This document shows, piece after piece, positions 13,917 to 18,971 of a DNA stretch of 18,971 nt. The stretch spans positions 1-18,971 of the forward strand of contig CAYMVS010000044.1 in assembly GCA_964394205.1 (NCBI GenBank), written 5' to 3'. This DNA is from HGM05190 sp964394205. GTDB lineage: Bacteria; Bacteroidota; Bacteroidia; Bacteroidales; Muribaculaceae. Every line of letters begins with the position of its first letter. The stretch's first letter is position 1. The position numbers and the translations under genes are program-made. The notes below the pieces were generated by a model. That model was not told where the DNA came from. It was given only the letters and a program-made list of their open reading frames with translations, and made no database searches.

Positions 13917-14849
13917 TTATCTGAGTATCTTCAGGGCCTTCTTGATGTCGGCGGCGATGGCGCGGGCCAGCATGTCGGTGTTTTTAAACTGTTTCTCGTC
14001 GCGCAGGCGGCTTATGAACTCGACGTTGAGCTCGTCGTCATAGAGATAGCCCGAGAAGTCGGGAATGTGGATCTCTACCGAGAGAGCCGGGGTGTCGGTG
14101 TCGGTGTTGTCGACGGTCGGGCGGTAACCCACGTTGACCACCGCCGGGCGGCGCACACCGTCGGGCGTCGTGACAAAACAGGCATAGACACCATTGCCGG
14201 GCACAATGAGGTAATCGGCGGCCAGACGCAGGTTGGCTGTGGGGAAGCCCAATGTGCGCCCCAGGCGTTTCCCCTCGACGACTGTGCCGCGCAGGGCAAA
14301 CGGTCTTCCCAAAAGCTCGGCGGCCTCCTCGACGCGCCCCTCGGCGAGATGCTGACGCACGATTGACGAGCTGACAGCCTTGTTGCCCACGCCCTTAAAC
14401 TCGGGAGCGCCAACAACGTCGAGGCCAATCTCCTGGCCCACCACTTTATACTCGTTCAGCCCGTCGGTGCAGTCGCGCCCGAAGCGATTGTTGAACCCCA
14501 CCACCAGGGTGTCGATACCAAAGCTTTTTTTGAGCCGTTCCAAAAACTTGCGGGCGCTTTGGCGGCGCATGCGCTCGTTAAACGACAACAGGATCACATC
14601 TTCAATGCCGGCGCGGCCGAGGGCCTCCATGCGGTCGTCCAGAGTTGAGAGCAGTCGGGGTGCCCGCTCGGGGTCAACGAGGCGACGGGGGTGGTCGCTG
14701 AAGGTGACCACCGCCGGGGTCAGACCTCGGTTCTGCCCCTCAAGCAGCAGGTAGTCAATCAGAAAGCGATGACCGCGGTGAACGCCGTCCCACATGCCGA
14801 TGGCGGCCACGCGGCGCCGCTTTTTGTCGGCTTTAGTTATTATATTCAT
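13917..14849 (-). CDS. ribF: Bifunctional riboflavin kinase / FAD synthetase
   Basis: Makes FMN from riboflavin and FAD from FMN in the cytoplasm. 310 residues. The N-terminal nucleotidyltransferase domain has the H-x-G-H type motif in GVHRGH at 22-27 and SSSIVR at 160-165. The C-terminal flavokinase domain has RGTVVEGKRLGRTLGFPTAN at 187-206 and the catalytic E259 in SVEIHI. The family usually starts with a segment like this one, and the ATG at 14849 overlaps the TGA of the HAD gene by 4 bp (ATGA). The GH95 gene begins 36 nt downstream. Confidence 0.97.
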   Translation of the reverse strand: MNIITKADKKRRRVAAIGMWDGVHRGHRFLIDYLLLEGQNRGLTPAVVTFSDHPRRLVDPERAPRLLSTLDDRMEALGRAGIEDVILLSFNERMRRQSARKFLERLKKSFGIDTLVVGFNNRFGRDCTDGLNEYKVVGQEIGLDVVGAPEFKGVGNKAVSSSIVRQHLAEGRVEEAAELLGRPFALRGTVVEGKRLGRTLGFPTANLRLAADYLIVPGNGVYACFVTTPDGVRRPAVVNVGYRPTVDNTDTDTPALSVEIHIPDFSGYLYDDELNVEFISRLRDEKQFKNTDMLARAIAADIKKALKILR

Positions 14850-15463
14850 AGGTTGATACGTTTTAATTCGTCATAAAACTCTGTGCCGGGGGGTATCAGC
14901 AGGGTGTTGAAGCCCAGCGCGGCGGCAGCGTCGAGATTGGCCTGCGAGTCGTCGAGAAACAGCGTCTCCGCCGGCTTGATGCCAAACTTGTCGACGGCTT
15001 GCTCAAAGATGCGGCGGTCAGGCTTGTTGGCCCGGGCCTCAAACGAGGTCAGCGTGCCGTCAAAATAGTGGTCAATCGTCTTGCCCCGCCCGCAAAACTG
15101 CTCGGCGATGCGGCTATGCCACATGATAGGGTTGGTGTTTGACAGAAGATAGATTTTATACTTGCCGGCGAGCGCCTCCAGTTGGTCGAGGCGGCGGGGC
15201 GGGATGCCTGTGAGAAAACGGTTGATCGAGGCGTCGAGCTGCTCGTCGGTCACCGGCGTGGTGATCAGTTGTCTCATCCTGTCGCGGAATTGGGCCGGGG
15301 TGATCTCACCCGCCTCGAGCTGCAGGAAGGGGCCGCTTTGCTTGTACTCGCCAAAAAAGCTGTCGGCATCTTTCATGCCGAGCTTCTCAAAGGCTTCCAC
15401 ACAGTCACGGCGGCATATATCCATAATCACGCCGCCAAGGTCAAACATCAGGTTTTTAATCAT
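14846..15463 (-). CDS. HAD-superfamily phosphatase (subfamily IA)
   Basis: 205 residues. Motif I has the nucleophile D8 in MFDLGGVIMD, where the usual second Asp is replaced by Gly, as in many FDLGGV-type members. A helical cap follows (about 15-95). Motif II is S108 in YLLSNTN, motif III K147 in NKPDRRIF and motif IV D171-D172 in FLDDSQANL. It is likely a sugar-phosphate or nucleotide phosphatase; its place before ribF raises, without proof, dephosphorylation of a riboflavin-pathway or FMN intermediate. The ATG overlaps the sirtuin TGA by 4 bp and its own stop overlaps the ribF ATG. Confidence 0.92.
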   Translation of the reverse strand: MIKNLMFDLGGVIMDICRRDCVEAFEKLGMKDADSFFGEYKQSGPFLQLEAGEITPAQFRDRMRQLITTPVTDEQLDASINRFLTGIPPRRLDQLEALAGKYKIYLLSNTNPIMWHSRIAEQFCGRGKTIDHYFDGTLTSFEARANKPDRRIFEQAVDKFGIKPAETLFLDDSQANLDAAAALGFNTLLIPPGTEFYDELKRINL

Positions 15464-16161
15464 TCCTCATCTTTGGGTTTGAGTATTTCAACAAGTTTCC
15501 TGATACCCTCGGTGGCTGTCATCTTGAGCACGGTGACACCGGCGGGCACCCGGGCGGGCGCCGGGTCGATGTAGTAGACAGGCACTCCCCGGCCGACATA
15601 GTGCAGCAGAGCCGCCGCCGGGTAGACCACCAGCGATGTGCCGATGACGGCAAACACGTCGGCCTGCTCGGTCAGCTCGATGGCCCGGGCGATGTTGGGC
15701 ACCTCCTCCTGAAAAAACACGATGTGGGGGCGCAGGGGGTCACCATTCTCGTCGCGGGAGTCGACCGACGTTTCAAGATTGTCATTGTCAAGGGTATAGA
15801 CACGCTCGGGATGGCGTGTCGAGCGCACCTTCATCAGCTCGCCGTGAAGGTGGAGCACATAGTGGCTGCCGGCGCGCTCGTGAAGGTCGTCGACATTCTG
15901 GGTGATGATGAAGGTGTCATACCATTTCTCAAGCTCCACCAGGGCGAGATGACCCGCGTTTGGGTCGGCCTTGACAAGCTCCTTGCGGCGGTCGTTGTAA
16001 AACTTGTGGACGAGCGCCGGGTTGCGGGCGAAACCGTCGGCACTGGCCACATCCATCACGTTGTATTTCTCCCATGTGCCTCCGCTGTCGCGAAAGGTGG
16101 AGATACCGCTCTCGGCGCTCATGCCGGCACCGGTTGATATGACGAGTTTCTTGCGTTTCAT
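15460..16161 (-). CDS. Sirtuin (NAD-dependent protein deacylase), cysteine-free
   Basis: 233 residues of SIR2 fold, an NAD-dependent lysine deacylase. Motifs are GAGMSAESGISTFRDS at 11-26, TQNVDDLHERAGS at 87-99, catalytic H106 in HGEL and GTSLVVYPA at 174-182. Y55 and R58 in FYNDRR match the Y-x2-R pair of E. coli CobB and SIRT5, which bind acidic acyl groups, so desuccinylase-type activity is possible. The protein has no cysteine at all, so the usual Cys4 zinc ribbon (about 111-145) is replaced by a metal-free loop. The gene is 15 nt from the cytidylate-kinase-like gene and its TGA overlaps the HAD ATG. Confidence 0.93.
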   Translation of the reverse strand: MKRKKLVISTGAGMSAESGISTFRDSGGTWEKYNVMDVASADGFARNPALVHKFYNDRRKELVKADPNAGHLALVELEKWYDTFIITQNVDDLHERAGSHYVLHLHGELMKVRSTRHPERVYTLDNDNLETSVDSRDENGDPLRPHIVFFQEEVPNIARAIELTEQADVFAVIGTSLVVYPAAALLHYVGRGVPVYYIDPAPARVPAGVTVLKMTATEGIRKLVEILKPKDEE

Positions 16162-16176
16162 CTTCAGTTATCTATG

Positions 16177-16845
16177 TTAAATGGATTTGTCAACAAAGCC
16201 GCGCCGCTTGAGGTAGTCGATAATCAGCTCGACGGTCTCGTCATCGCTGAGGGCCGACGAGTCGACCGACAGATGATAGGAGGCCGAGTCGCCCCAGGTT
16301 TTGTCGGTGTAAAAATTGTAGTAGCCCGAGCGTATCTTGTTTATGCGGTTCATCATCGCCTGGGCCTGTCGGCGGTCGAGACGCGGCGCGTCCTCGCGCT
16401 CCACGATGCGGTCGATGCATTTCTCGGCCGGGGCGTGGATAAAGACGTTGACACAGCGGGGATTGTCGCGCAGGATGTAGTCGGAGGTGCGCCCGACGAT
16501 GACACAGCTCTCCTGTTGGGCAAGCGTGTTGATCAGCTCGGTGTAGGCGCGGTAGATGCCGTCGTTGCTTATGCTCGAGGTGCCGGCATAGTAGCCCATC
16601 GGCACCGTCCCCATGGCAAACGAGAACATCCCGCTGAACATCGAGGGCTGCCGCTCGTCGTGTTTCTCAAAAAACTCCAATCCCACCCCCGAGCGGCGCG
16701 CGGCCTCGGCCAGTAACTCCTTGTCATAGAATTTTATGCCCAGGCGCTCGGCCAGCTTTTTGCCTATCACGCGCCCTCCGCTGCCAAACTGGCGGCCAAT
16801 GGTGACCACAAAGGGTTGGTTGTCGGGTTGGTTTGTCTTTGTCAT
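16177..16845 (-). CDS. Cytidylate-kinase-like family protein
   Basis: 222 residues from the ATG at 16845; an ATG at 16884 is in frame but would overlap the upstream gene by 35 nt and adds unconserved sequence. The N-terminus has TIGRQFGSGGRVIGKKLAE, a variant P-loop, and IVGRTSDYIL at about 116-125 and RIVEREDAPR (about 146-155) resemble the CMP-kinase-like fold (Cytidylate kinase-2). It is a phosphotransferase of unproven substrate. It begins 4 nt after the stop of the glucosaminidase-domain gene and is 15 nt before the sirtuin, so the genes are probably co-transcribed. Confidence 0.88.
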   Translation of the reverse strand: MTKTNQPDNQPFVVTIGRQFGSGGRVIGKKLAERLGIKFYDKELLAEAARRSGVGLEFFEKHDERQPSMFSGMFSFAMGTVPMGYYAGTSSISNDGIYRAYTELINTLAQQESCVIVGRTSDYILRDNPRCVNVFIHAPAEKCIDRIVEREDAPRLDRRQAQAMMNRINKIRSGYYNFYTDKTWGDSASYHLSVDSSALSDDETVELIIDYLKRRGFVDKSI

Positions 16846-16849
16846 GGTG

Positions 16850-17416
16850 TCAATTGTTGTTGGCGTCGCGATAGAGCGACTCATATAAATTCAAAATGTT
16901 TTGGGCATACTGTTTGTTCATGGCCCATCGCCCAACAAGGTCCTCCCAGTGGGGAGCCACCCCGCGCCCTACAAGGTGGTAGCGGGGGTCGACAATCTCT
17001 TCACCCTCGGGCAGAGGGTCGGCACAACAGTAGGCATAGAGGTGCTGCAGCATCGCCGTGACCCCCTGCTCGACCGACTCAAACGAGCATCCCTGCTTGC
17101 CGCGCGAGGTCACCCCCATCCCGCAGTAGTTGAACTGGTCGGGACACACAGCGGTGCCGTTGTCAAACTTGAACCATCCGGTCTCTATAATTGCTTGACA
17201 CAGAGCGATGTCGCCGCGTATTCCGTAACGCTCGCCAATATCCCTGAAAGCCTGGGCGATAGCCGGGTCAAAGTCGGGGTTGTGGCGCTGCACAAAGCGC
17301 GTCATGGCCGCGGCGTCGACCTGGGCATCACCTTGTATCGGGGTGGCGCCGGCGGCGCCGAGTGCCGCCATCGTCATCATCAGTAAAAGGAACGGTATTT
17401 TGAGAAAGGATGTCAT
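16850..17416 (-). CDS. Exported glucosaminidase-domain protein
   Basis: 188 residues with a signal peptide (MTSFLKIPFLLLMMTMAALGAAG). The remainder is one glucosaminidase domain (PF01832 type): helical with the catalytic Glu E78 in AIIETGWF, Cys-rich loops (CPDQFNYCGMG and GKQGC), a SFESVEQGVTAM segment at 111-122 and WEDLVGRWAMNKQYAQNIL near 157-175. Cys pairs suggest disulfides outside the cytoplasm. It likely cleaves the N-acetylglucosaminyl bond in peptidoglycan for wall remodelling. No SH3 or LysM targeting domain is present. It sits 36 nt after the GH3-type gene and 4 nt before the cytidylate-kinase-like gene. Confidence 0.9.
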   Translation of the reverse strand: MTSFLKIPFLLLMMTMAALGAAGATPIQGDAQVDAAAMTRFVQRHNPDFDPAIAQAFRDIGERYGIRGDIALCQAIIETGWFKFDNGTAVCPDQFNYCGMGVTSRGKQGCSFESVEQGVTAMLQHLYAYCCADPLPEGEEIVDPRYHLVGRGVAPHWEDLVGRWAMNKQYAQNILNLYESLYRDANNN

Positions 17417-17451
17417 ATCTTAAAAAAATAAAAAAGGGCGTTAAGGCATGT

Positions 17452-18971
17452 TCAGTTTATCAGACGTAGCATCGAGTCGATGATGTGGCGGTCGTTGCAC
17501 AGGCGTGGTACTTTGCGCTGTCCGCCCAGCTTCCCCGTGGTGGCGAGCCATCGGTCAAAAAGGCCCGGGGGCGCCACGGTGACCTGTGGCGTTCCGAGGA
17601 AAATGTCGCCCGAGCGCTTGGCGTCATAGTCGCTGTTGAGCGCGCGCAGGTTTTTGTCGAGGCTGTCGGCAAAACGCTCCATTCCCCCGGCCGGCTCGCG
17701 GTTAAACTCGACAAGCCACTGGTGGTGGCCGCGATGACGGGTGTCGGCAAACACCGGCGCGGCGTGATAGTTGGCCACCTCACAGTCGAGCTGCCGCCCG
17801 ACCTCGGCGATGGCCCGGTCGGCGTTGTCGACCATCAGCTCCTCGCCAAAGGCGTTGATATAGTGTTTGGTGCGTCCCGCAATCTTGATTTTCAGCGGCT
17901 CGGTCGACGTGACCATGACCGTGTCGCCTATGGCATAGCGCCACAGGCCGTTGCAGGCCGTGATGATCAGGGCATACACCTTGCCCGGCTCGACGCGCCA
18001 TGCCGGCACGGTCTCGGGCGAGGGGCTGTCGACGCTCTCGAGGGGGATGAACTCATAAAACACGCCGGCGTCGAGCAACAGCAGCATCGAGGTGTCGTCG
18101 AGCGCGTTTTGCACGGCAAAAAAGCCCTCGCTGGCGTTGTAGCTCTCAAGATAGTGCATCAGCGAGGGGTCGGTCAGCCGTCGGTATTGCTCGCGGTAAG
18201 GCTCCATCGAGATGCCTCCGTGGAAAAAGACCTCGAGGTTGGGCCAGACATCGTGGATGGTGGTGGCCCCGCAGTGCCTGATGACCTCCTTGATGACAGT
18301 CATGAACCACGAGGGCACACCCGAGATGTTGGTCACGTCGGCATGGCATGACGCCTTGACCAGCGCCGGCAGTTTCTTGCTCCAGTCCTCCATCAGCGCG
18401 ACGCGGCGCGAGGGGATGCGCACCATGTTGGCCAGCGGGTTGATGTTGTCGATGAGGTTGGCCGACAGGTCGCCGACCTTGACCCCCGGGGGGAGGCTCA
18501 GGGCGTTGGCATAGCTGCCGCCAAGGATGAATGACCGCCCCGTGAACAGCCGCGACCCTGGGTAAAGGTTAAGGTAGTGGGCCACAACTGCCGAGCCGCC
18601 ATAGTAATGGTTGAGGCTGAACGACTCGCGCGTGATTGGGATATATTTGCTTTTGCCGTCGGTGGTGCCCGACGATTGGGCGAAATTGCGTGTCACCCCG
18701 GGCCACAGCACGTCGCGCTCACCCCCGATCATGCGCATCACGCTCCCGCGGTAGCTCTCGTAGGGCCGGGGCGTGCCGACAACCGCGATGTAGTCTTCAA
18801 ATGTCGACACCCGGTCAAGCCCATGCTCCCGGCCCCACTTTGTCTTGCGGCCCATGCTCAGCAAATAGCCGAGCACAGAGCGTTGGGTGAGCTCGATGCC
18901 CTTGACTGTCTGATATCGTAGGCTCGACTTGACAAAGCGGTTGAAATACAATTGCCTGATGATCGGGGTCA
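17452..18971 (-). CDS. GH3 auxin-responsive promoter family protein (acyl-adenylating), partial at 5' end by one base
   Basis: Bacterial member of the GH3 (auxin-conjugating) acyl-adenylate-forming family, unrelated to glycoside hydrolase family 3. About 506 residues. The ATP motif SSGTTDGKSKY starts near residue 100. Other family segments are FHGGISMEPY, YNASEGFFA, GLWRYAIGDTV and the AGRTKHYINAFGEELM hinge region. By homology it should activate a carboxylate with ATP and pass it to an amine or thiol; the substrate in Bacteroidetes is unknown. The frame is open to the edge and reads (x)TG-ACC-CCG-ATC-ATC-AGG, so the start codon is probably ATG with its first base just outside the window (MTPIIRQLYF). 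A TTG at 18951 is a poorer start. Confidence 0.93.
   Translation of the reverse strand, partial: TPIIRQLYFNRFVKSSLRYQTVKGIELTQRSVLGYLLSMGRKTKWGREHGLDRVSTFEDYIAVVGTPRPYESYRGSVMRMIGGERDVLWPGVTRNFAQSSGTTDGKSKYIPITRESFSLNHYYGGSAVVAHYLNLYPGSRLFTGRSFILGGSYANALSLPPGVKVGDLSANLIDNINPLANMVRIPSRRVALMEDWSKKLPALVKASCHADVTNISGVPSWFMTVIKEVIRHCGATTIHDVWPNLEVFFHGGISMEPYREQYRRLTDPSLMHYLESYNASEGFFAVQNALDDTSMLLLLDAGVFYEFIPLESVDSPSPETVPAWRVEPGKVYALIITACNGLWRYAIGDTVMVTSTEPLKIKIAGRTKHYINAFGEELMVDNADRAIAEVGRQLDCEVANYHAAPVFADTRHRGHHQWLVEFNREPAGGMERFADSLDKNLRALNSDYDAKRSGDIFLGTPQVTVAPPGLFDRWLATTGKLGGQRKVPRLCNDRHIIDSMLRLIN

Noticed and set aside
17485..18351. Long plus-strand open frame opposite the GH3-type gene
   Set aside because: Same reason: an antisense shadow of the high-GC coding frame with no domain or start signal.
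17452..18971. Reading the GH3-type gene as glycoside hydrolase family 3
   Set aside because: The name is shared only by accident; the SSGTTDGK adenylation motif and overall sequence fit the acyl-adenylating family.
1..18971. tRNA, rRNA, CRISPR arrays, insertion sequences, phage genes
   Set aside because: No cloverleaf, repeat-spacer array, transposase or integrase signature was found by eye; gaps between genes are all under 160 nt.

Overview
The window looks like chromosomal DNA from a GC-rich member of the Bacteroidales; a Muribaculaceae-like gut commensal is my best guess. Reasons: promoters fit the Bacteroidetes TTTG / TAnnTTTG pattern, Shine-Dalgarno sites are mostly absent, gene bodies are GC-rich (very roughly 60%) with AT-rich promoter gaps, and several families are typical of the phylum (GH3-type acyl-adenylating protein, cysteine-free sirtuin, GYF_2/CD225 membrane protein, GH95 fucosidase). 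No rRNA, tRNA, CRISPR array, insertion sequence or phage gene was seen, and no gap longer than 300 bases lacks a gene. Both window edges cut a gene.

Layout. (1) 1-4064, minus strand: a housekeeping cluster transcribed right to left: YqeY-like protein, serS, a mannose-6-phosphate isomerase, a small one-helix membrane protein, and argS (C-terminus off the left edge). (2) 4065-4547: an AT-rich divergent promoter gap, rpsU (bS21) on the plus strand, a strong hairpin, and a pair of 15-bp repeats 21 bp apart before the next gene. (3) 4548-5678, plus: a GT4-type glycosyltransferase. (4) 5699-8291, minus: dtd (D-aminoacyl-tRNA deacylase), a MazG-like pyrophosphohydrolase, deoC, a GYF_2-CD225 membrane protein and a DUF2752 membrane protein, tightly packed and apparently one operon. 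(5) 8365-8772, plus: a Pro/Ala/Gly-rich lipoprotein whose 3' end overlaps the next gene. (6) 8739-10333, minus: a six-helix ion-channel-like protein with an atypical selectivity filter, a two-helix small protein and a DEDDy 3'-5' exonuclease. (7) 10417-18971, minus: a GH3 acyl-adenylating protein (start codon just off the right edge), an exported glucosaminidase-domain protein, a cytidylate-kinase-like protein, a sirtuin, a HAD phosphatase, RibF, then an exported GH95 fucosidase and an exported esterase. Stop/start overlaps of 4 bp (ATGA) join sirtuin-HAD, HAD-ribF and GH95-esterase.

Most genes act in translation quality, nucleotide salvage/housecleaning and cofactor or acyl metabolism. The CAZyme pair has no SusC/SusD partner in the window. 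I see no confident new defence or mobile system. The best leads are the channel with a shortened filter, the cysteine-free sirtuin with a desuccinylase-type Y-x-x-R signature, the GYF_2-CD225/DUF2752 pair, and the helically phased repeats before the glycosyltransferase.
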